Source: Sediminibacillus terrae
GTDB lineage: Bacteria; Bacillota; Bacilli; Bacillales; Amphibacillaceae
Direction of reading: 5' to 3'
DNA length: 64,000 nucleotides
Assembly: GCF_009602435.1 (NCBI RefSeq)
Contig: NZ_VZDQ01000029.1
Location: 65,999 to 129,998 of the forward strand
Below the pieces are notes generated by a model, which saw nothing but the letters and a program-made list of their open reading frames with translations, was not told the DNA's origin and did not search any database. The position numbers and the translations under genes are program-made. Of the stretch, positions 33,760 through 42,863 are shown one piece after another. Position 1 is the first letter of the stretch; each line of letters begins with the position of its first letter.

Positions 33760-34743
33760 ATGAAAAAGAAAAGTTATCTTTACATATTTACCAGCTTGCT
33801 AGTCTGTTTCTTTGTTTTATCTGCTTGTGGAAATAATCAGGATGAGGATAATGCCTCTGATAGCGATAATGAGAATAAACAAACCGAAACGGAAAACGAA
33901 TCCGGTGAACGGACGTTGACCGATGCAATGGGAAACGAAGTCACTATTCCCGAAAATCCAGAGCGGGTGATTGCTTCCTATTTGGAAGATTATCTGGTGG
34001 CTTTGGATATTACACCTGTCGCACAGTGGTCTGTACAGGATGGAGCAAGCATCCAGGATTACTTGCAGGACTCGCTGGGCGATGTCCCGACCATTCCGCA
34101 TGACCTTCCGTATGAAACGGTCGCAAGCCATGATCCCGATTTGATTATCATGGATTCCGCAGAAATGGTGGAAGGCAACAAATATGAGCAATACAGCAGC
34201 ATTGCCCCGACGTATGTCGTCGGAACCGAACAAAACAATGACTGGCGGGAAGAGTTTAAGCAAATCGGCGAGATCTTCGGCAGGGAAGATGATGTTCAGA
34301 AAGAGTTGGATGAATATAAACAAAAAGCAGAAGAAGCCGGCGAGAAAATCCAAACAGCGATTGGCGACGAATCTGTAGCCGCTATCTGGCTGGTAGGAGG
34401 AACTTTCTATATCGTGAGTGATAACCTTTCCAGCGGTGACGTCCTATACAATGATCTTGGTCTGGCACTGCCGAATGTTGTGAAAGAGATATCTGAAAGC
34501 TCTGAAGCGAACTGGTCGGAAATTTCCCTGGAGAAGTTGGCTGAGCTTGACGCTGATCATATCTTCCTGATCAACAGTGACGGGGAAGGTGCTGAAGCGC
34601 TGCAGGATGACATCTGGCAGAACATCCCAGCTGTCAAAAACGACAACATTTACGAGTATGGACCAGAATCCAGCTGGCTATATACCGGACCGGTTGCGAA
34701 TGAACAAATGATTGATGTTGCAGTGGAGAGTTTGACAGAATAA
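33760..34743 (+). CDS. Iron-siderophore ABC transporter substrate-binding lipoprotein
   Basis: A 327-residue lipoprotein. The signal peptide ends in the lipobox LSAC, Cys at about residue 23, followed by an acidic linker. The mature part is a FhuD/FepB-type class III binding protein: TLTDAMGNEVTIPENPERVIA, HDPDLIIMDS and then the long linking helix. ATG 33760 has CAGGAGG 7 nt upstream; the frame extends back to 33649 through the Fur region but that is not coding. It delivers ferric siderophore to the two divergent permeases. Confidence 0.95.
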   Translation: MKKKSYLYIFTSLLVCFFVLSACGNNQDEDNASDSDNENKQTETENESGERTLTDAMGNEVTIPENPERVIASYLEDYLVALDITPVAQWSVQDGASIQDYLQDSLGDVPTIPHDLPYETVASHDPDLIIMDSAEMVEGNKYEQYSSIAPTYVVGTEQNNDWREEFKQIGEIFGREDDVQKELDEYKQKAEEAGEKIQTAIGDESVAAIWLVGGTFYIVSDNLSSGDVLYNDLGLALPNVVKEISESSEANWSEISLEKLAELDADHIFLINSDGEGAEALQDDIWQNIPAVKNDNIYEYGPESSWLYTGPVANEQMIDVAVESLTE

Positions 34744-34761
34744 TAACCAGTAGAGACTGGA

Positions 34762-34793
34762 AGAGCCTATCCGTGCAGGATAGGCTCTTTTTG
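34762..34793 (+). terminator. Intrinsic terminator
   Basis: AGAGCCTATCC / GGATAGGCTCT, a perfect 11-bp stem with loop GTGCA and five T. Confidence 0.93.
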
Positions 34794-34811
34794 CGTTAAA
34801 AACAGTGGACT

Positions 34812-35006
34812 TTAGTTGCTTTCATGTTTTTTTCGTTTGAAAATCAGTTCGAAAAAGGAAGCCAATCCATAGCTTTTTGTTGGTGGGGCGAAAATTTGAA
34901 CCAATTCCCATCCCTCTTTTTCATGTTCGGAAACAATGCTATAGTAATCCTCTTTAGGCTTTTGTTTGTAATCCAATTCGATTTTTATAAATTTATGTTC
35001 ATACAA
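34812..35006 (-). CDS. DUF4177-like small protein
   Basis: A 64-residue protein, MYEHKFIKIELDYKQKPKEDYY then HEKEGWELVQIFAPP, which is the DUF4177 pattern (YEYKFV...GWELV). TTG 35006 has AAAGGAGGT 7 nt upstream, which decides the start; the frame continues open to 35114 without a ribosome site there. Cytoplasmic, function unknown. Confidence 0.78.
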   Translation of the reverse strand: MYEHKFIKIELDYKQKPKEDYYSIVSEHEKEGWELVQIFAPPTKSYGLASFFELIFKRKKHESN

Positions 35007-35134
35007 AGCAATTACCTCCTTTTTAAGTGAATACGCTTTAAAAAGGAGGAAGGTTTCAATTTCTAGGAAACATGAGTGTATGGCTTTGAAATCATAGGGC
35101 GACAGCCAATCCACTTAAACTATCATTTATATTT

Positions 35135-36154
35135 TTATTCTATCTCTGAGAAATCACTTGGCAGTTCTTCCTCATAGTTCCCGTAAATGTCTATGACTTC
35201 AAAAAACTGGTCGTCTTGATAATGTATGCCATATATATTTTTGATGATATCTTCAGCGTCTAGATCTTCATCATATTTGCTTTCAAGCTGGAAATAATCT
35301 ATGTAATCGATTTTGCCATGTGGCGGAACTGTCATTGTAGAATCGAATGCATCGTCATGTAAGTCGGCTTCAGAATATTCTTCCCCGGTATCGAAGACAA
35401 AGCATCTTGTTGCATCATAGTGAACTTCCTCATCCGACAAGTTTTCGACCCGGATATAAGCTTTTGCGAGCTGATTGTTTCTGGCTTCCATTTGATAAGC
35501 GGTAACCTTGAGTCTGTCTTCGGGGATGAAACCGTTGATGCTTTCTGGCGTGCTTCCAGCTTGTTCATCAGCTGGCTGCTCAATACTCTCGCTTGCAGCT
35601 ATCTCATCAGTTGCATCGATCGGTGCTTCTGCTTCCTGTTTTTGTTCTTTCAAAATACCTGCATACGATTCTGGTACTTCCTGGTGTAAGTTTATCGTCA
35701 CAGGCATATCCAGATACTCCCCTTCGTACTTCAAGTTGAAATCCTCTGCTAGAAGTGGCTTTTGGGTGGCTTGTAAATCAGTGATCATGTCAGTATAAAG
35801 ATAACCTTTAGATTGACGTTCAATAGTTTCCGTACGGATATCATTATCGGCGGTTAGCTGATAGCCGTGTTGCTCTCCATCGATCTCTGTCCAAATCGAA
35901 AAATCATCTTCCCCAATTTCGATTTTCTCATCCGTGTTGTTTTTGGCTGCAATTAGTACTGGGATTTGCCCATCGTCGCTTAGCTGGTCACTTGCGAGGT
36001 AAGCTTCAAACATAATGTCCTGGGGAACTGTTTCTCCTTGACTTGTTTGAGAGTTCTCGCTTTTTGCTTGGGTTTTTTCTTCGATCTTGGTAGTGTTGCA
36101 AGCAGCTAAAGCAACCAGTGCAGCTACTGCCAGTAAAAAATATAAATTTTTCAT
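35135..36154 (-). CDS. Lipoprotein with DUF4352-like domains
   Basis: A 339-residue lipoprotein: signal MKNLYFLLAVAALVALAAC with lipobox LAAC (Cys19). Two beta-rich domains of the DUF4352/telomeric-repeat-like Ig kind follow. The first is about 45-160 (AKNNTDEKIEIGEDDFSIW), the second about 210-330 (VENLSDEEVHYDATRCFVFD). They are joined by a Glu/Ala-rich linker. Such modules sit outside the membrane and may bind ligands or partners. ATG 36154 has CAGGAAGGAATTC upstream. Function unknown. Confidence 0.82.
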   Translation of the reverse strand: MKNLYFLLAVAALVALAACNTTKIEEKTQAKSENSQTSQGETVPQDIMFEAYLASDQLSDDGQIPVLIAAKNNTDEKIEIGEDDFSIWTEIDGEQHGYQLTADNDIRTETIERQSKGYLYTDMITDLQATQKPLLAEDFNLKYEGEYLDMPVTINLHQEVPESYAGILKEQKQEAEAPIDATDEIAASESIEQPADEQAGSTPESINGFIPEDRLKVTAYQMEARNNQLAKAYIRVENLSDEEVHYDATRCFVFDTGEEYSEADLHDDAFDSTMTVPPHGKIDYIDYFQLESKYDEDLDAEDIIKNIYGIHYQDDQFFEVIDIYGNYEEELPSDFSEIE

Positions 36155-36299
36155 GTTGAATTCCTTCCTGATAAATAGATTCTGAACAAAAATATTCTAC
36201 ACCTTATTGGTGCGATTTGGTAGATGCAAATATTCGAAGCTTCGGTGGTTGGTGAAATGCCATGATAAAATAGGATAAGAAGCCGCAGTCTATTACGTG

Positions 36300-36566
36300 C
36301 GGAAATCAGACCACGAAAACTAGCGGATGCAAGATTCGGAGACTCCGAGGGTAACAGCAGGAGCTGAAAATCACGCGAAACAGCGGTTGCTGCTTTCTGA
36401 GGGAGTTGAAGGAACGCGCAGTATCTTGCCGCAGCGATACGAAGCACGCATCAAACAACAGGATAATAAGAAGTCTATCTATGGCACACAAAAATTAAAA
36501 AACGAACGGATTTGATTTATATATCATATCCGTTCGTTTTTTCTTTTGTGGCCATGATTATGTCCC
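36300..36566. repeat. Dispersed inverted-repeat element (R3)
   Basis: Same inner block as R2 (GCGGATGCAAGATTCGGAGA, then GGTAACAGCAGGAGCTGAAAA) and the same end GGCCATGATTATGTCCC, with two substitutions in the terminal repeat. AAAAAACGAACGGA (36497-36510) and TCCGTTCGTTTTTT (36529-36542) form a 14-bp hairpin. The end lies 8 bp from the stop of the SEC-C gene, for which it serves as terminator. Confidence 0.82.
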
Positions 36567-36573
36567 GGCCACT

Positions 36574-38418
36574 TTATTTATGCTCATACTCTGTTTCATA
36601 GATTTCCAGCATTTCCATTTGGTAGTCTTTCGCGGCAGCGGCAACCTGTTTGTCGATTGTGAGCTTGCCTTCATTGGCCAGCCACTTGGTCAGCGCTTTT
36701 ACCGTTGTGACCATATCCTTGATCATCGACTTGCTGACTTCTTTGTTTAAAGCGAAGAAATCGACCAATAACAGATCACGCCAGAATGCCAAATCACACG
36801 CTTCCCAGCTTTGCTTGTCCCTTGCTTCCAAAGCCTCTCTTATATCAAACAGACTGTTACGGTATTTACGTTCCGTTCCTTCCGATTTTCCGTCCGTTTT
36901 TTCTTTGTAACAAGCAACGATGTCTTTAACGTAAAATGCATTTACCGTGTCCGCCGTGAATCCGAGTTTTTCATAAATTGGAATATCGGCTTCGGACACC
37001 ACGTGTTCCCGAGGCTCGGGAGAAACTGGTCGGATGCTGGTATGACGGTTTTCTCCTCCAGTCACAAATGGTGACAGCGGCAGGCCGAGTTCTTTCCTGA
37101 CGGTATTGAAGTCGGGAGTGATATCGACAGCTCCGTATCTTTCATGAACCATTCGATGCATATCATTTTCGGCCTGCTTCAGCCATTGTTCGGCAAGTTC
37201 CACTTGTCCGGCCGAGACGAGTTCCCGTAAAGATTGGTTGTCATAAACCGGGATTTTCTTATCCACATCGGTATGCAAGGAATGATGGGCGTATAAAGCG
37301 ATATATTCCGGCACTCCTTCATCAGAGGAAATAGCCAATTGCTTACTGTCTATCTGTACGGGAAGCATGAAGCGCTGTTCAAAGTTTTCCGCATAAGAAA
37401 TTGCACCGTTGGTCTTTTCCACTTTTCGCAAGAAGGCGTCGACGGTTTCCCGGTCGGTTGTCGTGAAGGTCAATGACTTGTTTTCGATTTCCAAGGTGGC
37501 GTTCACTTCCGACAAATGGACCTTTCCATTTATTTCGCTGTCGCTATATTCCTGGACGTTGCTCAACCAAGTCAGTCTCTTATGGGTAACTCCCCATTCA
37601 TCGATGCCGAAATCCTCATCGTTGTATAAAAAACGTTCTGCCTCGTCTTTGTCGTTCAACAGGAACATGTAAGTGTAAGTTACTTTTTCCTGTTTGGCGC
37701 GTTCTTCTGTTTCTGGACCGTTCACAAGGGCTCCCAGTATTTCAGGATAGTATTCCAGCAAGACTTGCTCCAGGTCAGCACCGTTTTCCGTTTTTAAATC
37801 CCTGATGAAATTTACTGCGTGATAAAATTGCTTGGGTGAAACCAACGACCTCACTCCGTTGAAGTAGTAAGAATCATCGACAGGCTCAAGCAGCGCCAAT
37901 GTTCCGTGCCAAGGAAAAACTTGTGGAAGGTTTTCCTTCGTGATGGGAAGGTTGAATGTTTCTCCGCGGAACTGTTCTCGGAAAATAGCCTCTTTCTCGT
38001 TACTGTCGATTGCTTCAATCATTTTCGGCTTCATCCGCACCCAACGTTCCGCCATTTGTTTTTCTTCTGGGGAAAGACGCTGTTCGTTTTCGGCCAGGAA
38101 CCATTCAATTCCGCGCAAGCCATTGTCATATCGATGGAAGAAATACAGCCAGAAATTGAAAAATCCCCGTTGATTGCCTCCAAGTCCGCTGTTTGCCCGC
38201 TTTTTAAACTCAGCTTCCAACGGATGATAAGCATTGATGGACAGCTTGTCCAGGATAAAATCGTTCAACTGGTTGACCATGTTGAGCTTTTGCTGGGCAA
38301 ACCGTTCTTCTTTCACCTCTTGCAGTTGAACGACATTGTCTTTCTTCATACAGCATTTTTTATATTTTTTCCCGCTGCCGCAAGGGCACGGGTCATTTCT
38401 GCCAACTTTCGTAATCAT
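36574..38418 (-). CDS. SEC-C motif protein of unknown function
   Basis: A 614-residue cytoplasmic protein. The N-terminus carries a zinc-binding SEC-C motif, GRNDPCPCGSGKKYKKCC (residues 6-23), as found at the tail of SecA. The other 590 residues are not familiar: an acidic, mostly helical body with no nuclease, ATPase or membrane motif that I can see. ATG 38418 has AAAGGAG upstream. SEC-C modules often bind nucleic acid or ribosomes, but the role here is open. Terminated by element R3. Confidence 0.8.
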   Translation of the reverse strand: MITKVGRNDPCPCGSGKKYKKCCMKKDNVVQLQEVKEERFAQQKLNMVNQLNDFILDKLSINAYHPLEAEFKKRANSGLGGNQRGFFNFWLYFFHRYDNGLRGIEWFLAENEQRLSPEEKQMAERWVRMKPKMIEAIDSNEKEAIFREQFRGETFNLPITKENLPQVFPWHGTLALLEPVDDSYYFNGVRSLVSPKQFYHAVNFIRDLKTENGADLEQVLLEYYPEILGALVNGPETEERAKQEKVTYTYMFLLNDKDEAERFLYNDEDFGIDEWGVTHKRLTWLSNVQEYSDSEINGKVHLSEVNATLEIENKSLTFTTTDRETVDAFLRKVEKTNGAISYAENFEQRFMLPVQIDSKQLAISSDEGVPEYIALYAHHSLHTDVDKKIPVYDNQSLRELVSAGQVELAEQWLKQAENDMHRMVHERYGAVDITPDFNTVRKELGLPLSPFVTGGENRHTSIRPVSPEPREHVVSEADIPIYEKLGFTADTVNAFYVKDIVACYKEKTDGKSEGTERKYRNSLFDIREALEARDKQSWEACDLAFWRDLLLVDFFALNKEVSKSMIKDMVTTVKALTKWLANEGKLTIDKQVAAAAKDYQMEMLEIYETEYEHK

Positions 38419-38512
38419 CTGTATTCTCCTTTGCGTTAGGTTTTTCTCTTAATGTTTCGTTTGCCTGCCCGGATGGACAGAAAGCATTTCAATCTATGTA
38501 GGAGCTAGCACA

Positions 38513-38537
38513 CCAAAAAGGCTGCCGTAAGCAGCCT
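38513..38537 (-). terminator. Terminator of the HxlR-type gene
   Basis: On the minus strand AAGGCTGC / GCAGCCTT with a 5-nt loop, then five T. Confidence 0.85.
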
Positions 38538-38550
38538 TGCCATTGTAACA

Positions 38551-38919
38551 TTATTCGTCTGAGGAAACGGTTTTAAGAGCTTTGTAGTTGTTTTTCTGTT
38601 GCTTGTGGAGGGTATGCCGGGTTCCCCATTCATGCATCGCCTCCAGAATCGGTTGTAAGCTCATGCCGTATTCCGTGATCGAATATTCCACTTTCGGCGG
38701 TACTTGCGGATAAACGACACGCTTAATAATATCCTCTTCTTCCAGTTCACGCAACTGTTTTGTCAGCATTTTTTGCGTAATTCCCGGCACACTACGTTTA
38801 AGATCGCTGAAACGTTTCGTGCCGTCCTTCAGCAAATGAAGCAGGATAATCGGCTTCCATTTACCAACCAGGATGCCCAACGCATCTTCTACTTTGCACA
38901 AATCCGGTTCGATTGTCAT
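38551..38919 (-). CDS. HxlR family transcriptional regulator
   Basis: A 122-residue winged-helix regulator. The family marks are the N-terminal Cys ([25 protein letters not shown]), [25 protein letters not shown] in the recognition region, and VEYSITEYG in the wing. ATG 38919 has GAGAAGGTG 6 nt upstream; GTG 38928 is less likely. The single conserved Cys (about residue 9) is used for redox or quinone sensing in relatives such as HypR and YodB. The LLM monooxygenase and FMN reductase 600 bp away on the other strand are plausible targets. Confidence 0.92.
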   Translation of the reverse strand: MTIEPDLCKVEDALGILVGKWKPIILLHLLKDGTKRFSDLKRSVPGITQKMLTKQLRELEEEDIIKRVVYPQVPPKVEYSITEYGMSLQPILEAMHEWGTRHTLHKQQKNNYKALKTVSSDE

Positions 38920-39040
38920 GAAGTTCACCTTCTCATGGTATCTTTTAGTATACTATAGCACTTCTAAGTGGGTACTTACATTATTTGTTTATATCTTTTA
39001 CAATAACAGTGCACAGGGAAAAAAGAAAGGCGGAAATTTT

Positions 39041-39091
39041 GTGGAAGCTTTTCCTATCATCCAAAACAAAGGAATGGAATTAGGTTTGTAG
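39041..39091 (+). pseudogene. Truncated start of an LLM-type gene
   Basis: GTG 39041, behind AAAGAAAGGCGG, begins VEAFPIIQNKGMELGL and then stops. This resembles the first residues of the LLM oxidoreductase at 39522 (MEKYRIDKNKGLEFGIYTLG). I read it as the remnant of a second copy or of an earlier start of the same gene. Sixteen residues are little evidence. Confidence 0.4.
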
Positions 39092-39140
39092 ACAGAGAAG
39101 AGTTTTACCTTACGGACATCAAAACAAAGAAGGTAATAAT

Positions 39141-39335
39141 TATTTACTTAAAAGATATTGGAAAGTTTGACTTATATTTTCGACGATAATTTTATCTTTA
39201 TTTTTGCTGAATAAACTTCTCTTTCCTTTGGAAATAGTGAGTTATTTTGTAATAGCGTTAATTATTTTATTACCGTTTATTTTCTATGTGTGTGTCAATA
39301 AAAAAGAAAGAAACAAGCATATGACCGAAGAATAA
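39141..39335 (+). pseudogene. Decayed small membrane-protein frame
   Basis: The frame reads YLLKRYWKV, a stop (39168-39170), then two hydrophobic stretches (IFSTIILSLFLLNKLLF and YFVIALIILLPFIFYVCV) with a Lys-rich end. It has no usable start codon and ribosome site, so it is probably broken. The remaining gap to 39521 holds no gene. Confidence 0.35.
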
Positions 39336-39521
39336 TAGGTTGGTGAACAGGAACGATTAGCCAAACTCATTGTAAATGGCGAAGCTGACCGAGAATGCAG
39401 GACTAGCGGCCAGCGGGGGCGGGGAAAGCTGTTAAAAGCAGTTTGTTTCATCATTAGCCTCAACTATCCTGGCAACAAAGAAACGGTCAGGAAGTCAAGT
39501 TTGCTGAAAGGTGGAAGGAAT

Positions 39522-40580
39522 ATGGAAAAATATCGAATCGATAAAAACAAAGGATTGGAATTTGGGATTTATACATTGGGCGATCATTTGCCGAACCCAT
39601 TGACAGGAGAGAGGATTTCAGCAGAACAGCGGCTGCATGAAATCATTGAATACGCAAAACTGGCCGACCAGGCAGGAATCGATTTCTTTAGTGTCGGGGA
39701 GAGCCACCAGGAATATTTCGCGACCCAGGCACATGCTGTGGTGCTTTCGGCAATTGCTCAGGCGACGGAAAACATCAAAATAGCCAGTTCATCGACGATT
39801 ATCAGTACCTCTGATCCGGTGCGTGTTTATGAAAACTTTGCCACCCTCGACTTGATTTCCAAAGGAAGAGCGGAAATCATCGCCGGCAGAGCCTCCCGGA
39901 TTGGATTATTTGATTTATTGGGCTATAATATCCGCGACTATGAAGAACTGTTTGAAGAGAAGTTCGATTTGCTGCGGCAAATCAATGAACAGGAAACAGT
40001 CAACTGGAGCGGAGAGTTCCGGGCGCCATTGAAAAATGCGCGTGTCCTGCCTCGTCCGCAATCTGGTTCCATGCCGATTTGGCGTGCGGTGGGCGGTTCT
40101 CCTGCCAGCGCGATCAAAGCCGGTTATGCAGGGGTTCCGATGTTCCTTGCGCATTTGGGAGGGCCGGCAACGGTGTTCAAACGTTCGGTCGATGCATACC
40201 GGGAGGCAGCGCGCAGCAGAGGTTTCGATACGGACGAACTGCCGGTCGCGACTGCAGGCTTTTTCTATGCAGCTGAATCTTCTCAGCAGGCACTCAAAGA
40301 CATGTACCCATTCATCAACGAGGGCATGAAGAAAACAAACGGACAGGGCTTTCCAAAGCAGCATTTTGCACAAGGGGTCGATCCGCATAATATCATGAAC
40401 ATAGGCAGTCCGCAGGAAATCATCGAAAAGATTTTGTATCAGCACGAGTTGTTCGGTCATCAGCGGTATATTGCCCAAATCGACTTCGGAGGCATGCCGT
40501 TTGATAAACTGCAGAAAAATATCGAGTTGATCGGTACGGAAATTTTACCAGCGATCAGAAAATATACAGCAAAGGATTAG
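39522..40580 (+). CDS. LLM class flavin-dependent oxidoreductase
   Basis: A 352-residue luciferase-like monooxygenase (bacterial luciferase TIM barrel). It shows LEFGIYTLGDHLPNP at the start, GIDFFSVGESHQEYFATQAHAVVLSAIA, STSDPVRVYENFATLDLISKGR and GRASRIGLFDLLG. These enzymes use reduced FMN and oxygen to oxidise a small organic substrate. ATG 39522 lies behind AAAGGTGGAAGG. The next gene, an FMN reductase 12 bp downstream, would supply FMNH2, so the two are a two-component monooxygenase. Substrate unknown. Confidence 0.92.
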   Translation: MEKYRIDKNKGLEFGIYTLGDHLPNPLTGERISAEQRLHEIIEYAKLADQAGIDFFSVGESHQEYFATQAHAVVLSAIAQATENIKIASSSTIISTSDPVRVYENFATLDLISKGRAEIIAGRASRIGLFDLLGYNIRDYEELFEEKFDLLRQINEQETVNWSGEFRAPLKNARVLPRPQSGSMPIWRAVGGSPASAIKAGYAGVPMFLAHLGGPATVFKRSVDAYREAARSRGFDTDELPVATAGFFYAAESSQQALKDMYPFINEGMKKTNGQGFPKQHFAQGVDPHNIMNIGSPQEIIEKILYQHELFGHQRYIAQIDFGGMPFDKLQKNIELIGTEILPAIRKYTAKD

Positions 40581-40592
40581 GAGGAAGCGGAA

Positions 40593-41159
40593 GTGAAAAT
40601 TGTCGGATTATCCGGTTCAAAGGTAGGCAGCAAGACGAGAACAGCCATGAACTATACCGTCCAAGCGCTCCAGGAAAAATATCCGGATACAGAAGTGACG
40701 TTAATCGATTTGGCTGAGTATGATGTCCAGTTCAGTGATGGGCGGAATTACATGGAATACGATGGAGATACAAAATATGTAGCGGAGACAATCATGGAAG
40801 CTGATGCGATTGTCATCGGTACTCCTGTATTTCAGGCGTCGATTCCGGCTACGCTGAAAAATGTTTTTGACCTGCTTCCGGTCAATGCGTTCCGTGACAA
40901 GGTCGTCAGCATATTGGTGACAGCAGGTTCGCCAAAGCATTATTTGATGGTCGAGCAGCAGTTGAAACCGATTCTTGCTTATATGAAAGCACAAATGGTG
41001 CAAACGTATGTGTTTATCGAGGAAGAAGATTTTTACCGCAAAGAAATCGTCAATGATGACGTATTGTTCCGCATCGGTCGGCTGGCAGAGGACACTGTCG
41101 TGTTAACCGAGACATTCAGCCAGATTCGGGAAGCGAAAGAAGCGGAATACGATTTTTAA
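40593..41159 (+). CDS. NADPH-dependent FMN reductase
   Basis: A 188-residue flavodoxin-fold reductase of the SsuE/YdeP-like NADPH-dependent FMN reductase family. The FMN loop is GLSGSKVGSKTRTA (5-18), followed by ADAIVIGTPVFQASIPATLKNVFDLL and TAGSPKHYLMVE. GTG 40593 has AGGAGG upstream. Operon with the LLM gene; the partial dispersed repeat R4 follows the stop by 13 bp and gives a terminator hairpin. Confidence 0.93.
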   Translation: MKIVGLSGSKVGSKTRTAMNYTVQALQEKYPDTEVTLIDLAEYDVQFSDGRNYMEYDGDTKYVAETIMEADAIVIGTPVFQASIPATLKNVFDLLPVNAFRDKVVSILVTAGSPKHYLMVEQQLKPILAYMKAQMVQTYVFIEEEDFYRKEIVNDDVLFRIGRLAEDTVVLTETFSQIREAKEAEYDF

Positions 41160-41172
41160 AAGAAGTGAAACA

Positions 41173-41229
41173 GGGACAAAAGCATAGTGACCAAAACAAA
41201 AACCGAACGAATTCGACTCGTTCGGTTTT
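41173..41229 (+). repeat. Dispersed inverted-repeat element, left half (R4)
   Basis: GGGACAAAAGCATAGTGACCAAAAC starts the element, and AAAACCGAACGA (41199-41210) / TCGTTCGGTTTT (41218-41229) form a 12-bp hairpin. The right terminal repeat was not found; a decayed stretch (GACAAGGTCCCTCGCTTTT near 41262) resembles the inner block of R1. It acts as the terminator of the FMN reductase. 41236-41488 shows no gene. Confidence 0.75.
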
Positions 41230-41488
41230 CGTACTTACATATATACAGAGCAAATCTCCACGCCGACAAGGTCCCTCGCTTTTCAATAGACTATCTTTTT
41301 CTGTTTTTTCACTCATTCATCTCAGGAAATTTGCTGACCACGCTTTACCAGCTTTATTTGGCATGGGTTATGAAGTTATATCGGTATTCCGAAGTCTTAA
41401 GACGAAACAAATGCACGAGTGTTTTCGTAGTAATCAATATAATGCCAACTTTGACCAGGATATAAGCGGTTGAAGGAAGGAGAGGAAT

Positions 41489-42766
41489 ATGGACGATAGA
41501 ATGAAAGCATTGGTGGATGTGACGAAAAAGAAATTTGGTTTGCACAACTACTATTTGGGGAGACATGCTTTTAATCGCCATGTAGACATGTTTAAACAAA
41601 CGAAATATACCTTGAGCATGGAATGGTTTCCAATCCATGCTCAAGTGCCCGACGAAGATGGGTTAAATCCAGAGGGGACGGCAGTAATTGAAATGGATAT
41701 CAATCAACATGTTTTCTCGAGTGCCATATTTGTCGGTGGGAAATCATTTGCGGAAAACGGCATCGCTTTTTCTCCTTCATCAAGGGAGGCTGTCATCAGT
41801 TGGGTGGAGAAAGAAACCGGGCTGGTATTTGGCAATCAATTCTCCGCACAGAAAGCTTCCTGTCAGGAATTTCGGTTTCAATCCTGTGTGGACGGAATGC
41901 CCACTTCTCCCGGTGGTCAAATAGAAATAAAGCTGGATGATGAAGGAAAACTAATCTTCTTTTCGATTACCGGAGAGTTTCCGACGACGGAAGTGGTGGA
42001 GAAAGCTGTCTATCAACTGAGTATTGACACCATAGAAGAGTTGGCGAAAAAACAAGTGCAGTCGGTTGAGTTTCCGGTTTTCGAGCAAGAGAAGCTGACT
42101 TCCGTTTACGCGTTGGAAGAAATATACGTGAAAAACGATCGAAAAGGAACGATACCTTTTGAAGTGAACGCTTCCTCCGGGACTATTGTATTAGTAGACA
42201 CCCCCCTCTTCTGGTGGAAACAGGTTGATTCAGTAAGTTCTTTTACTCCGCTAGAGATGAGCTGGCAGGAAAATATAACAATGGATCAGGCATTTGCTTT
42301 GGAGCCATCGCCGGATGTATTGCCAATTACCTGTGAGCAAGAAGATGGATGTAAGGAGGCAGTAAGAGAAGTGCTGCAGCAAGAATACCCGGATGATTCA
42401 GGAAAGTGGATCATGAAGACAGTCCACCGTGAAAATGGAAAACTGGTTGCAACGCTAAAGCCCAATAATCATAGTCAGAGGGTGTTTAGTAGAAAGCTGC
42501 TTGTATTTATCGATGCTGATCGTTTAATCCCGGAAAATTATATCGATAACCAAGACTTGTGGAAAATGTTTGAGTCCTGGGAAGCCCCTGAATCTGTAAC
42601 CCTCCCTAAAGAAATGGCATTTGAGAAAATGAAGGACCTGTTGAAGCTGGAACCGGTATATGTATATGATTCTACTGAAAACAAGTACATCCTCTGCGGC
42701 AAACTTGACTGCCACTATGGAGTTTCTGGAGCTGATGGAGAAGTTCTTTCGCTAAAAGATTTATAG
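41489..42766 (+). CDS. Hypothetical protein, YcdB/PepSY-like repeats
   Basis: A 425-residue protein without signal peptide. Two stretches, about 85-200 and 330-425, have a PepSY/YcdB-like rhythm, with the ending VYVYDSTENKYILCGKLDCHYGVSGADGEVLSL. ATG 41489 has AAGGAGAGG upstream. The resemblance is weak. No operon partner. Function unknown. Confidence 0.65.
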   Translation: MDDRMKALVDVTKKKFGLHNYYLGRHAFNRHVDMFKQTKYTLSMEWFPIHAQVPDEDGLNPEGTAVIEMDINQHVFSSAIFVGGKSFAENGIAFSPSSREAVISWVEKETGLVFGNQFSAQKASCQEFRFQSCVDGMPTSPGGQIEIKLDDEGKLIFFSITGEFPTTEVVEKAVYQLSIDTIEELAKKQVQSVEFPVFEQEKLTSVYALEEIYVKNDRKGTIPFEVNASSGTIVLVDTPLFWWKQVDSVSSFTPLEMSWQENITMDQAFALEPSPDVLPITCEQEDGCKEAVREVLQQEYPDDSGKWIMKTVHRENGKLVATLKPNNHSQRVFSRKLLVFIDADRLIPENYIDNQDLWKMFESWEAPESVTLPKEMAFEKMKDLLKLEPVYVYDSTENKYILCGKLDCHYGVSGADGEVLSLKDL

Positions 42767-42863
42767 GGTCACAAAAGGCTGATCATGACCTGGTTTTTAG
42801 CTGGTTGTTTGTTATACTCAGGGATAAGAGAATGAAAAAATGTCAAGAAAGGCGGGAAGCAAC

